Assembly: GCA_035578175.1 (NCBI GenBank)
Contig: JAQMRL010000003.1
Location: 99,803,969-99,867,968 of the forward strand
Source of the DNA: Catonia carolina
Taxonomy: Eukaryota > Arthropoda > Insecta > Hemiptera > Achilidae
Reading direction: 5' to 3'
DNA: 64,000 nt
The notes beneath the pieces are model-generated. The model did no database searches. It worked only from the letters and a program-made list of their open reading frames with translations, and was not told where the DNA came from. Made by a program: the position numbers and the translations under genes. Positions 31,701 to 43,372 of this stretch are shown here, piece after piece. Position 1 is the stretch's first letter. Every line of letters begins with the position of its first letter.

Positions 31701-32397
31701 TTGATCTTACGATAAATCAGAACAATATTGTGACAAACCAGTCATAATTTTAAATCTCCCTACTTACGTGACACTTATTTTAGTAACTGATATTAATTAA
31801 AAATTCTTGGGACATAAAAAGTTAAATATCAAACATTACATAAAACTTTTGTTAAGTTCTGTGTATTTGAAGTTTTTTTTGTGTTCTAATTTTTTGAATT
31901 CCTTAAAAATATTTTTGAAATTAAGGTTTAGCTTGTAATGTAACAAATGACGCAGTAAATGGTACTGGGAATTCCATTCTAATAACTTTAATTCTTTCTA
32001 AAAACTATTCAGTTATTAATGTTATCCAAGCGTAATAACTCAAAAACATTTTATGTCCTTTCATCAACAAAAATATTAATAATGGTTGTTGATATAAATT
32101 GCAGACTTGTCTGTTTAACAAAACCTATGAAAATGTATTCGTAAACTCAGATTACAAAATTATATAAAAAATATAAAAATTTTAATGTTCAGTAAGTATG
32201 ATAATAAAATAAACTACTTTAAACATTTATTTTAAAAGTTTGAAAAGTTTCATTACGAAAGTTATTCCATCATATCAGTATTCATTTTATAGACGTTTTT
32301 TAATACCCAGAATAAAATTTACAATTTGTAAGCGCAGGAACAATAAGTAAATAATTTAAAAATTGGAAAAACTTGTCAAAATTTAATGTAAACAGTT
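31698..32397. other. AT-rich stretch, nothing recognised
   Basis: No frame, RNA gene or shared repeat was seen. Confidence 0.5.
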
Positions 32398-32575
32398 AAA
32401 GTACCCGTTCTTTGAACGGTTTACTTGATACTGTGGACGATCTGTTGGTGTACCGAATTCAATCCTTGTCAGGTCTGACATTCTTTAACCATTCATTGTT
32501 ATCAATCTCCTTTCAACGTCGACGTTATTATTAATGTAGAAAGACCAGTTGGACGTAAAATTAAAGCAAGATCTT
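32398..32575 (+). mobile_element. Family L SINE-like element, copy 1
   Basis: Contains CCCGTTCTTTGAACGG, GATACTGTGGACGATCTG, a B-box-like AATTCAATCC and GTCAGGTCTGACATTC. It ends in a diverged type 2 tail (AGACCAGTTGGACGTAAAA). The reverse-oriented copy at 49832-49970 matches closely over the head. The hairpin CCGTTC/GAACGG at the 5' end is better preserved in the second copy. Confidence 0.65.
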
Positions 32576-32842
32576 GATGTTTTTAAATTGAGATGTGCAG
32601 CGATTTATTATTTTCAGAAGATTTATTATGGGAAGGGGTATAATGGAAGAGGTATGGAATGATTCACTGTGGTGTTCGTCGTATACACATAAAGCAATAG
32701 AGAGAGTGGCCACGTAATAAGCGCTACACTAAGCTGACCGCCAGCCTGTTGGATTTAACACCAACTTAAACTAAAATTAATGTAATTGTATTGATATTTC
32801 GAATTCTATTATTAGGAGTTAAAATAATAAACGTAGGCTTAA
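32576..32842. other. Unassigned
   Basis: Short spacer between a SINE and the piggyBac-like MITE; nothing recognised. Confidence 0.5.
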
Positions 32843-33383
32843 CCCTTTATAGGGCTGTACTACGGGAAAAACACATGTTGTAAAATGTTAAATTTTATTT
32901 TATAGGGACTTGAATAATATATTTCTAGTGCCAGAACAGTAAGATATTTCTTTTTTGTTGATGTCCTGGTAAGACTTACCAAGGAACGTTTTATTGAAAT
33001 GGGAATCACAAAATGTTTAGTGGTAAGAATGCTTATTAAAACAACTTGTACTATAAATAACCAAAACATTTGTAAAACAGCTTACCTTAACTTTATGTTA
33101 GCATAAATCCTTGGTTTCCCGTAAAAAACTCGAATTTTCTTAGCAATATACAAAAGTAACAATAACACAACACGATAGCATACGCTGGTATGAATCCTTA
33201 CCACAATCGTGCAACTCACGAAGCAAATAGTCGTTGCACTAATTTCAAAATGTGGATACCCTACTACCAGGAAACATCTATAAAACCAAAAAATGCCAAA
33301 ACGGTTCAACTGAATTGCTTATTCTTAAATAAAATCGACCTTATTGCCAGTGGTAAGTATACTTACCAAAGACCTATAAAGGG
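32843..33383. mobile_element. 541-bp piggyBac-like MITE, TTAA target site
   Basis: Exact TTAA lies on both sides (32839-32842 and 33384-33387). The termini CCCTTTATAGG and CCTATAAAGGG are perfect 11-bp inverted repeats starting CCC, which matches the end rule of piggyBac transposons. Subterminal palindromes GGTAAGACTTACC (left) and GGTAAGTATACTTACC (right) repeat the same half-site and could be transposase binding sites. No transposase is encoded; the open frames inside (33082-33387) lack motifs. Confidence 0.82.
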
Positions 33384-33387
33384 TTAA

Positions 33388-34207
33388 AACACTCGGGACA
33401 TCGTACACTATAAAATGAACTCTCATTTTATCAAATTTGGTTTATTTGTACTGAAGTTATGGACGGACATTCATTGTTCCTATGTACCACCGTAACATTA
33501 GACGAACTGAACCAAATTATTTAACGCACCTTTCAATCGATAATGCGTAATATTCCGAGAATTTTAAGTCTGTGTACGTTATCGTAGCTTTATTACTTCT
33601 CGAGATATGTCAGTCGAAGTTAAATGTGAACAGAATATGCAAATTATTTTAATATATAGATAAACTATACAACTATTAATGTATTTCGCTTTTTAAATAA
33701 TACACTAAACTACATTTTGTTTTTTCAGTAAGTTAATTGTATTATTTTCACTTAGCATAAAAAGACGTAGGCAATTGTTCATTGTTTATCGGGCATAAAG
33801 CAAAAAAAAAAAAAAAAAAAAAACGTTTGTCCGTAAAACAATTGATTCCTCTTGTATTTTTCATTTATTTAAGCGATCACAGAGGGAAATGGGAAAATGT
33901 GATAGGTTTGAATCGCTTAATATTTTTCAGCCTTAAGACGAAAAGCTAAAGTGGAATCTTAAAATGAACATTTTTGTTTGTTAGTTTTTTTAGAATTTGT
34001 CGTTAGGAAGTCACATCATCACCAAAGGTTATTTTTTACTAAAAAAATTAAACTACAATAATTTTTACAATAATTGTTGATACATAAGTATAACAAAATA
34101 TTGCAGAATAAAACAGAAAAAACAAAATTTTTAATGTTGATGAACAGGGTGAAGTTTAGAGCACTATAATTTCTAGAAATTCAACAACGTATATTAAAAG
34201 ACACAAA
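33388..34207. other. Unassigned, with a 22-A homopolymer
   Basis: A run of 22 A at 33802-33823 could be the tail of a decayed retroposon, but no body was recognised upstream. Confidence 0.45.
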
Positions 34208-34220
34208 ATATACTGAGGTT

Positions 34221-35149
34221 TTTTATGTCATCAGTCTCTCGACTGGTTTGATGCAGTTCTCCAAGCTGTTCTATCTTACGCATGTCGTTTCATATCTACA
34301 TACCTGTAACACCCTACATCTTTTGTAATACGCTTTATATATTCTAACCTTTGCCTCCTCCTACAATTTACTCCCTTAATATTACCCTCCATTATATATA
34401 GACCAATACTTGATGTCTTAAGATATGCCCCACTAGCCTATCCCATCTTCTTCCATATACTTCTTTTTCTATCCACTCGCCTAAGAACCTCTAAATTACT
34501 TATTTTGTCCACCGACCTAATCTTTAACATTTTCCTACAACACCACATTTCAAAAGCTTCTGTACTCTTCCTTTCTACAGCCCTTATCACCCACATTTCA
34601 CTCCCGTATAATGCTACATTCCAAACATAGTGTTTTCAAAACGTTTTCCCTAATCTGTAAGTCAATATTTGTAGACAGTAAGCTGTTTTTCATTTCAAAG
34701 GCTTTTCTAGCATGAGCAATCCTACTTTTGATATCACTTAATGCTTCTACCAGCCTTTGTTATTTTACTTCTTAGATAGCAGAATTCCCCAACTTCTTGT
34801 ATGTTTTCGTTGCCTACTTTTAATTTTCCCATCTCTTCTAAACCACTCTTGCTGCTGCACAGCACTTTCGTTTTGTTCTTGTTAATTTTCATGAAGTAAT
34901 CCTTTTCATGATCTTATCCATTCCATTTTTGATATCCTCTAGTTCTTTCTTTGTCTCGGCTAATACTACTATATCATTGGCGAATCTCAGCTTTTTTATT
35001 GTTTCTTCTTGAATTTTTATTCCTGCGTCAAACTTTTCCTTCACTTCACACATAGCTTCTTCTATATACAAGTTAAAAAGAAGTGGTGATTACGAACATT
35101 CTTGTCGTACACCTTTTCTTACAGCAGCCTCTTTTTCGTAGAGCCTCAT
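34221..35149 (-). pseudogene. Family F RTE-like LINE, 5'-truncated, 12-bp TSD
   Basis: Flanked by TATACTGAGGTT on both sides (34209-34220 and 35150-35161). Minus-strand translation gives VRQECS, then SPLLFNLYIEEAMCEVKEKF (RT motif B region), LRFANDIVVLAETKKELEDI (the F/YADD box with Asp changed to Asn), then the frame-broken thumb and C-terminal tail. This ends in the family end ACCAGTCGAGAGACTGATGA plus an A-rich run. At 929 bp it is the longest family F copy here. Stops and the Asn change make it inactive. Confidence 0.85.
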
Positions 35150-35214
35150 TATACTGAGGTTATTAGAGTTTATAAGTGGCAATTTTTAAATTGTCCTCTA
35201 TCCCTTCATTTTTT

Positions 35215-35430
35215 CCCTCCGTCAGACACTTCATTCACCACAGGGTCTGGCTGTATAATGAAATTCATTACTTTCAGAGGAGATAACTCTGACTATAATG
35301 TCTTTTACACCTTTACCTCTTCTGTTCTTAAATGCTTCAGTCATATACGCGTGATTGGCTGAACATATGTTAAGAAACAGAACTACTTTTTGTACCCCTG
35401 GAACTAACAAATAGAGTGCAAATAATTATT
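35215..35430 (-). mobile_element. Family B fragment (5' half)
   Basis: Contains CACTTCATTCACCACAGGG, GGCTGTATAATGAAATTCAT and AAGAAACAGAACTACTTTTT in B order, in reverse orientation. The conserved 3' end is missing. It lies about 300 bases from an oppositely oriented full-length B element. Confidence 0.65.
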
Positions 35431-35743
35431 GAAGTTAAAATAAAATTTATGTAGTGCAACTATTTATGTTAGTTATTAAGGGATTATTTTGGTTTTTAAG
35501 GATGTCTCTGTGAAAATACAGCACAATTTTATAAATTTGTCGCCGATGTAAGGGATGTTTAAGTCATGGTGAAAAGTTTTATTGAATACATAACTCCGAA
35601 ATCTATTAATGAGTCATGAGAACTTACTTTGGAGCATTAATGATATTACTGATGATTTCGCTGCACGGTAAATCTTGCTGCCATACAGGCAAATCGGTTA
35701 GAGCATTGCCTTGTTCGTGAATATTTTCAAACTCATACATAAT

Positions 35744-36142
35744 ATGTCTGCCCATAACAGACAGGTGGAGTGTCAAATTATTTACTCTCAATCTGTTCAT
35801 TGCAGGACTAAATTAAATAGTTCTGTTTCTTATCATACGGTCTGCCAATTAAACGACTGAATCATTTAAGAACAGAAGAGGTAGAGCTGTAGAAGACACT
35901 AATCAGAGTTATCTCCTGTGAAAGTAATGAATTTAATTATACAGCCAGACCCTGTGGTGAATGAAGTGAAGGTGTCATTTTCAGAGTGGAAAATATGTGC
36001 TTTTCAGAGGGCCTGGCATGCTGATAAGCGTACTTTTCCACTCAGTGAGGAAGGCAAGGTTAAACCACCTCACTCCTCGTTTTACTAAGTGAAACCTTTA
36101 GAGGTTCAAACCAGCCTATCGACTGATGACCTAAACAACAAC
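35744..36142 (+). mobile_element. Family B element, full length, TSD ACATAAT
   Basis: A 399-bp element starting near TGTCTGCCCATAACAGACAG and ending CCAGCCTATCGACTGATGAC then CTAAACAACAAC. The 7-bp duplication ACATAAT is at 35737-35743 and 36143-36149. It is non-coding. It serves here as the reference full-length B copy. Confidence 0.82.
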
Positions 36143-36149
36143 ACATAAT

Positions 36150-37109
36150 TTTGATCGTTTGACGATCAAAATAAATAAATAAATGTTATACTATAGGTAT
36201 ATCTTTCATAAATGTATGAGTATTTCAGTTTGCAATTTTTGTAATTATTGCTTATGGTTGCTACACATGTTCCACATACTGTCTAAATATTATTATTGTC
36301 TAAATATTATCCCAAGATACTGAATATTATCTGCTTGTGAAAGAAGTTCGTTGAATAAAAATAATTGCAAACACATTTTTTAATATTACAAAAGTTAAAA
36401 TACAAACATTTTTATTACCACATCTGTTGATAATCACTTGAATTATATTGCGAAATATTATGTAATTAAATTAGTATAATATAGTATAAATATGTCTCAT
36501 AAAATTATATGCTCTTTTCTGTAAAATCACACAGTATTAACTAATATTAAAGTATTAATGTAGCGACTGCTGCAATTCTTCTATTATTCAGAGATAATCA
36601 AGTTCTATTCACTGTTAATAAAACCAACAATTGCAAACAACCTTAATTAGAAATTCCTTGAATAAAATTTACAGCTCTTTTGTACTGTTAGTAATTAGAG
36701 GTTTTGGTGTCGACGTTATTAACATCTCTTTAATTATATACGTATACTAGTGCTGCATTATTAATAGTCTTTTCTATTTTTATTAATAATAATAATGTAA
36801 CCAATAAAACGAAATGATATTTTATTACTTTCAGAAGAAAATTTAAAAACGAGACTAGATGAGAAAGCGAGACAATTTTCACGGTCAACTTATTTTAGCT
36901 CCACTTTATAAAAGACAAGGTTGTGGGTCAGTGGGAGATTGATTAAACGACAAGAACCTCTTAATAAGACTCTGTTTTTATTTATTGAAGAAACCTTACT
37001 TTTTTGTCTTTCACTAAATTTTTTCTGTTAAGATTATTCTTTGTTATTATAATAAGAAGTAGTATATTATTTATATAATATATATTTATATATTAGGTAT
37101 TTAGATGGG
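36150..37109. other. AT-rich stretch, nothing recognised
   Basis: No coding frame or shared repeat was found. Confidence 0.5.
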
Positions 37110-37440
37110 ATTCAAATGTGATGAGAAAAAAGAGCTCTTTTTTGGACATATACTCAGAACACCAGAAAACAGAATAGCAAAGAAGATATTGGAAAAAACT
37201 GTTTAACTCTAAAAACTTAGACATTCAGTGGATAAAAGAAATTAAAGAAAATTTACCCGAACTTGAACTAACAATTAACGACCTAAAAGAAAAATCCTTA
37301 AAATACAAGCAAGTAATTAACGATAAAACTAAACAACTACATGTTAAAACAAGAAAATTACTGACTAGGGTTTATTTAGTTGAGGAAAGACGGTAAAGAT
37401 CTGAAAGGATGAAAAAATACTGGGAATAGAAATTTTAACG
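37110..37440 (+). pseudogene. Family G LINE, C-terminal tail relic
   Basis: Frame-corrected translation reads FFGHILRTPENRIAKKILEK, then IQWIKEIKENLPELELTIND and RSERMKKYWE. This is the same motif order as the minus-strand relic at 29915-30230. The GHILR segment corresponds to the GH(V/I)xR motif near the end of RTE-like polyproteins. Confidence 0.5.
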
Positions 37441-37619
37441 GAAATCCAGGAGGAAGTAAAGACAACCAAAACTGACTAAAGTGATCCAATGCGGTTACAG
37501 AAGCATTTAAAATATTAGGCATTTATTTGTTAAAAACACTTTTTCTATAAAGTGAATATTTTAAAAGTAAAACCTGACGTTTCTTTTACATGCAGTGACT
37601 ATACTCTTTTTAAAAGATT

Positions 37620-38000
37620 TGGGAAACTGAAAAAATCCTTTTGAATGAAAAACGGCACTGATACATCCACTGCATAAAAAAGCAGATAAAATGGATGTAA
37701 ACCATTGCCGTGGAATTTTCCTTTTAACCGTGGCGTACAAGGTACTCTCCAAAGCACTTTTGACTGGACTAGAAGAACAAGTAGATCAGAAAATGGGTGA
37801 ATATCAAGCGGGTTTCAGGAAGGGGAGCTCCTACGCAGAACAGATATGGAACCTAAAACGAGTTCGCGAAACTTATATTTCAAGAGATATAGTATTAATG
37901 TGTGTTGATTTTAAGAAAAATTATGATTTAATCGACGGAGAAATGCCATTGAATATTTTAGAAGAATTTGGAGTGACATCAAAACAACGGCGATAATTAA
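37620..38000 (+). pseudogene. Non-LTR RT finger/palm relic
   Basis: Translation gives IHPLHKKADKMDVNHCRGI, VAYKVLSKALLTGLEEQVDQ, GEYQAGFRKGSSYAEQIWNL and VLMCVDFKKNYDLIDGE. These are the standard RT blocks: the NYRGI block, the YQAGFRxGxS block and motif A with its Asp kept (CVDFKK). The YADD motif downstream is absent. It lies downstream of a C-terminal relic in the same orientation, so the two probably come from separate copies. Confidence 0.75.
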
Positions 38001-38344
38001 GGAAAAATTAACACAGACACGATCATAAGTAAAATTTCTAGGATAAATCTCCGAAGAGTTTTAAATTAAAAGGAAAGCTCATTAAAATATATACTTCTTG
38101 ACATGATTCACATGAACAACGATAAAATTATTGCACGAGTTTTTAATAAAAATTTAAAAACAGTAGTTGCAACTATATTGTAAGAATTCATTTTTATTAT
38201 CCAATAACGTTAAAAGTTTACGCCGCTGGCATAAAGCATTGTTAACCTTTTGAACGTTATGACAAAATGACTAACTCTTTAATCGTTTTTATTTTACAGG
38301 TAACTTAAAAATAATAAATAAAGAGAAAAAACGGAATCGTTTTT
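38001..38344. other. Unassigned AT-rich stretch
   Basis: Nothing recognised beyond the possible decayed continuation of the RT relic on its left. Confidence 0.45.
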
Positions 38345-38535
38345 TTTTATTTATTTATTTAACGTCGCATCAACTGCAAGGTCATTAGCGACGACGTTGG
38401 GGAGTAACTGTGTGTAATGAGAATGAAATTATATTTTGTAACGTATGAAAATATGCCGTGCCTAAGTGGGATTCAAACCCAGGACCGCATGATGAGAGGC
38501 GAGCACGTTATCAACTACGGCAATGCGGCCAGCAA
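38345..38535 (-). mobile_element. Family D SINE (tail type 1), copy 4
   Basis: Reverse-oriented: head GGCCGCATTGCCGTAGTTGA (A box mutated), B box region GGTTTGAATCCC, tail GTCGTCGCTAATGACC and TTGATGCGACGTTAAAT. The flanks are A/T-rich and the duplication is imperfect. It is more diverged than the copy at 29479. Confidence 0.75.
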
Positions 38536-39084
38536 AAACCAAATCTTATACGCGATCAAAAATACCTTTCCTCTAATAACCTTTGAAGTAATTTCCCTTT
38601 AAATTTTTTTGACTGTTAGCCCGGAAGTACAGAGTATGATTTCTGAAATATAATTCTTAATAATGTTTACAGTGATGTAACTTTATACTAAAATTAATTT
38701 TTTTTAAATTTTGAAGATTCGGTCGTGTTGGAAGAAAGTCTGGCAGCTGTCGTTGTCGCACTTAATGGCACTGTAGTAGCCTAGTGTTTACCATTATTGA
38801 TCTACGGATTAAGCGACAAAAATCTCAACTCATTGATATTTTTTTTATATTTTAGTTTACGGCATTTAATTGCTATTCTTTCGTGTGGATTAAGTTGTGT
38901 TTCTTAACTATAGCTGATAAACGGAGCGAGGTGCGCATGATCGTGGTATGTAAAGATCCAGTTTCTGTCAATTTGTTATATTCTTCATACTGATTATTTT
39001 GAAAAACTGTGATTTATTATTAATAGGTACAAAATTAATTATATCGTAATCCAAAGTACTTTGCATCTGTAACGGATTATGTAT
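38536..39084. other. Unassigned stretch
   Basis: No gene or repeat was recognised. Confidence 0.5.
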
Positions 39085-39088
39085 TAAC

Positions 39089-40630
39089 TGTAACCCCTTT
39101 TTGCCCGAGCGATACAACCCAAGAATCGCTACAAAGCAAAATTGGCACAGGGGACACAAAAAAGAAAAAAAAACACCCCAAAAGGAGAGACTGCGGTGAT
39201 GCGGTGTTAAAATAAACCAAAAAAATAAATTAGTAAAAAAAATTTAATAAAATATTGAATTAATAAAGTGAGTTAACTTAATAGATAAAGTTACATATAG
39301 ATTTTAAGTTAGCGCAGAATAAAAGTTACAAAAGCGTTTAAATATTAATAATCATAAATAGCCAAAAAATTTAATTTTTTAAATTAAAAAAAAATGAGCT
39401 CAATTTAAATTAGCATGCATAATACTGGATCCAGTTAATACGATTAACAAAATAAATTTGATATAAAAAAGAAGATCATGTCGATATAATAATAATTATT
39501 ATTTAAAATGAAACAATAGAATCAAAATTAATTTTGGTTAGGCCTTTCGTATAACAGATTAATATTTTAAAATAAAAATTTAAATTAATAGGAAAACATA
39601 ATTAGCTTTGCATTAATAGTAAAATCCAGTTAAGTTAAATAAATTTTAATAAGAAAAATAATTAGATTCGTTTAACCAAAAGTAAGTTAACTAGAATAAG
39701 GAGAATTAATAAATATTTTTTTTACAAAATTAATCATTAATGCAGCTTCTGCTTAATAAATTAAGTTTTACAGTAGAAATAAAAAAATTTTATGGAAAAC
39801 CCAAAAAAAATTTAATACTATAGTAAGTAAACTAGATGGATGCAAGACAAGTCTTGACCAGACTATGCATAACAGCATAATTTAACAAAAGTTGAATCAT
39901 TTCTTTATAATTTGCAAAAACTTAATGATGATGGATTTTCGTCTTATAGCAGATACATTAAAAGTAGATCATTTTAGAGAAGTAAATTTGAATAGATGAG
40001 ATACGAAGTTTCCGAGTGACGTATGAAAATTCATTATTAGCCAACGGGATTTACATCACGTCGTTGGGCTTAGACTGATTTAAAAAACATAAGGAGAATC
40101 TTCCCCCAAAATCGATTACATTTTGGTTATTTTCATCCCAAACTTGGTTACATTTACGCTCAAACTTGGTTACATACGCCCATACTTGGTTACATACGCC
40201 CATACTTGGTCCCGATACACGGGAAAGCAAAATGGTCAAGCATAAAGCGACATAACGACACCCCGAAAAACTCAAAAGTTACGGCACTAATACCAGAATA
40301 AAAACACGTCCATCGACATGACCATTTGCTGCAAGAGAGCGAGAGAAGCAAAAATTTCTCAGAAGGAAACCTCGGATCTGACGTCATCGACCCCTTCCAC
40401 CCCGCCAGACAAATTATCCAAAAACAAGTAAAGCGGGTTGAAACGGATCTCACGCCAGAATTACAGATAACAGCAGTCGGTAGTACAAAGTCGGAACGAA
40501 AAACAATTCGGAAACGAGATAACAAAATTTCGATGACATAAGAAGATAACGAAATAATAAATCTAACAGAACTGAACCAGGAAAAGAAATAATTAAATTG
40601 AATTGTAACGTTTTCCCAATAAACGTTACA
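39089..40630 (+). mobile_element. 1,542-bp solo-LTR-like element, TSD TAAC
   Basis: Begins TGTAACCCC and ends AAACGTTACA, with the 4-bp duplication TAAC at 39085-39088 and 40631-40634. The 3' end carries the inverted pair TGTAACG...CGTTACA. The central part is extremely AT-rich; the last ~500 bases are GC-richer and contain a ~20-bp tandem array (40139-40212). A 194-codon minus-strand frame crosses the right border and is rejected as coding. Confidence 0.72.
40139..40212. repeat. ~20-bp tandem repeat (ACTTGGTTACATACGCCCAT)n
   Basis: About three and a half copies of the unit within the 3' part of the LTR-like element; the last two are nearly identical. Confidence 0.85.
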
Positions 40631-40960
40631 TAACCAATAGAGAGAAGGCACGCAGTTGACACGTCTTTTGCTTATGCTTCTTTCTCTCTCAATACAACTG
40701 TCTAAATCCCACACCATCAAAATCGTATTCACCTCGGCAAACATGATTTTATAATTATTCAAAACACAGCCCAATGAGAGTACCCCAATGTTTTTAAACC
40801 AAAACCTATTTATTCCAGTAATTAGAGAGATAAAATGATAAGTGTGTTATAATAATAGAGTAATAATAACAACACACACAGAGAATAATAACAAATAAAA
40901 GTGAATAGTAGTGTTATTTATAAAGTGTGTTAATTAACTTAATTTAACATAAAAATAATC

Positions 40961-41215
40961 AGCTGTGAAACACTTACACTTTCTCTTGCCAATGTAAATA
41001 ATGAACAATACAACCTATGTTTAATAATGAGTAAACAATGTAAAAAGAAAAACAACCTAATTTTAATCATGAGTGAATGACGCGAAATTAAAATCAACCT
41101 CTGTAGGACTTAAAATACGGAAAATCACCAATTGACACCAAACTAACCTCTGTAGAAAAATGTTGAAATAAAAGTTGTAGGTTTTTTATCTCCTATAACT
41201 TTAATTATTATATAA
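40961..41215 (-). mobile_element. Family A element, truncated copy
   Basis: Retains the family 3' end in reverse (CTGTGAAACACTTACAC hairpin remnant, TTTCTCTTGCCAATG) and about 200 bases of body (CGGAAAATCACC, AATAAAAGTTGTAGG), then stops. The microsatellite and left end are missing. Confidence 0.7.
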
Positions 41216-42292
41216 TTATATTTTCGTCACAAAATTTTTAAAAATGTTTAAAAATTAACAACATTAAAAATAGGGGATTATTAGGCTATAGGTCAACGCA
41301 GAATAAAATGAGCTAAATTTTTATGTAAAGTATGTTGAAATCCGACTCATAATTTTGGAGATGCAAGGGTTCAAACTCGGTTGTCTATGATTATGAAACC
41401 GATAGTAGATACTTTTATCTTGGTTCTACGAGTAAAATCACCATCTATGAACCACAGGTTCCATCAACTCAAAAATTTAAATTTAATTACACAATTGCGC
41501 AAAAACTTTCAATAAAATAAAACTAACCAATTTCAAATACAGTTTTACGTTAATATTTTATACAAAAAAAGTTTCATACAAAAGATTTATCTTAAAAAAA
41601 TCAACTTTAAAGACTTGATATGAAAATATCTACTTTTATCTTTAAACCACAAAAATCATAATTAATGTAGCTACTCTTATAATTCTTTCTACACAATTTG
41701 AATAATTACTCTAATTTTTAACGATGCTTTTAAAAAAAATTCTTTTTGGTATATTAACACTAAACAACAAAAGATTATGTACAACAAAGTTAAAAAAATG
41801 GTGAAAACGTATTTCAGAGCAATATTTTATAAAAAAATTATTATACAGATTTGTTTATACTTCATAATAACAATTTGAAAACGATTAAAATATACCAAAA
41901 GCTTTTAAAAGCAATCTCATATTGTCTACATTATAAAAAAAATCTAAAGCAATTAACTGGGAAAAGTTTTGAATGGAATTAACGATCAAAAAAGAAAATA
42001 TTTAGTTTCCATCGTCGCATCCAATGAGCTTTGTGTCAATACATGTGGCTGATTGGGAAAGTGGCTTTAAAAGCAAAAATTATTTTATTAAACGTTTACA
42101 ATTTTTAATATGAGTTTTAATGTAAATAAAAATGTAGCAGAGAAAGCAAGTACAAATTATTAACTTTAAGTTAAAAATTCCTTTCACGGCGGTGAAAATT
42201 TTTAACAATGCTTACCGTTGACTTATGGCAAAAACCATTAATAATTTCTTTCTGTATCGACTCTTTAAGAGGAATCGAATGACACTACTTTC
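41216..42292. other. AT-rich stretch, nothing recognised
   Basis: No coding frame or shared repeat was found. Confidence 0.5.
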
Positions 42293-43150
42293 GTTGTCAA
42301 ATTTTGACTTTGATTTCTTGAATTCCGGTTTTGGGTTACTTCCGGTCAAAACCGGAACTTTAAACCTAATGCAGCCCCACTAATTTATTATGTAGTTTAC
42401 TGTTGTTTAGGTCATCAGCCAAAGGCTGGTTTGAACCTTTAGAGGTTTTACTGTGTAAAACGAGAAGTAAGGTGGTTTACAATTGCTTTCCTCATCGAGT
42501 GTAAAAGTACACTTATCAGCATGCTGGGCCTTCTGAAAAGCACATGTTTTCCACTCTGCAAATGACACCTTCACTTCATTCACCACAGGGTCTGGCTGTA
42601 TAATGAAATTCATTACTTTCAGAGGAGATAACCCTGATTAGTGTCTTTTACACCTCTACCTCTTCTGTTCTTAAATGATTCAATCATTTAATTGGCTGAC
42701 CATGTGATAAGCAACAGAACTATGTATTTTAGCCCTGTAATTAACAGATTGAGTGTAAATAATTTGACACTCCGCCTGTCTGTTATGGGCAGGATAAAAT
42801 TGTACGTAGATTACGAATCTGAAAACAATTTGTTGCTATCTCTTGTAGTTTCTTAATTTGATTTTTTGACTTCCGGTTTTGGGCCACTTCCGGTCAAAAC
42901 AGGAACTTTAAACCCAATTCAGCTACACTAACGTCTTGTGTACATTACGAATCTGAAAACAGTTTGTTGCTATCTTTTGTAGTTTCTGACTTTGATTTCT
43001 TGACTTCCGGTTTTGGTCCACTTTAGTCAAAACCGGAACTACAAACCCAATTTAGGCCAACTGACTTTTTGTGTAGATTACAAATTTGAAAAAGTTTGTT
43101 GCGATATCTTGTAGTTTTTTGACATCTGGGTGCGACGGACGGACATAAGA
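42293..43150 (+). repeat. Family K tandem array, ~130-bp unit, split by a B element
   Basis: The unit includes TTGATTTCTTGACTTCCGG, the hairpin CCGGTTTTG...CAAAACCGG, AACTTTAAACCCAATTCAG, TAGATTACGAATCTGAAAAC and TTGTTGCTATCTTTTGTAG. About three units lie between 42815 and 43130 and to the left of the B insertion; the array ends at CGACGGACGGAC. A reverse-oriented pair lies at 12960-13190, so the repeat is dispersed as short arrays. Confidence 0.78.
42401..42805 (-). mobile_element. Family B element, full length, inside the K array
   Basis: A 405-bp reverse copy: 3' end TGTTGTTTAGGTCATCAGCC on the left, 5' end CTGTCTGTTATGGGCAGG on the right. Flanks GTAGTTTAC (42392-42400) and GTAGATTAC (42806-42814) are a 9-bp duplication with one mismatch, and the right form matches the K unit sequence. 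Confidence 0.82.
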
Positions 43151-43302
43151 AAATGATAAATGGGAATTAAAATGGTAGTGAAATTAAAAACTGCAGCTCT
43201 CTGGAATTTATAGCTTTTCTGTTTATGATAACAGCACACGACAGGGATTCATGGGGGAACTTGGAAGAGGCTCATATTCAGCATTGGATGGGGTAAGGTT
43301 AA

Positions 43303-43372
43303 AGAAGGAGAGAGAGGAGAAGGAGAAGGAGGGGATAAGAAGGAGGGGTGGAGGAGAAGGAGAAGAAGAAGC
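43303..43372. repeat. Purine-rich (GGAGAA)-like tract
   Basis: About 70 bases almost entirely A and G (AAGGAGAGAGAGGAGAAGG and similar). It has low sequence complexity and the potential for triplex-like structure. No gene is attached. Confidence 0.9.

Noticed and set aside
33802..33823. Poly(A) tract as a processed pseudogene tail
   Set aside because: No upstream sequence resembling an mRNA or retroposon body and no TSD could be identified.
40190..40774. 194-codon minus-strand open frame
   Set aside because: It crosses the right border and TSD of the LTR-like element at 40630, has no recognisable motif and a Cys/Phe/Ser-rich random composition. Its length comes from the GC-richer 3' part of the element.
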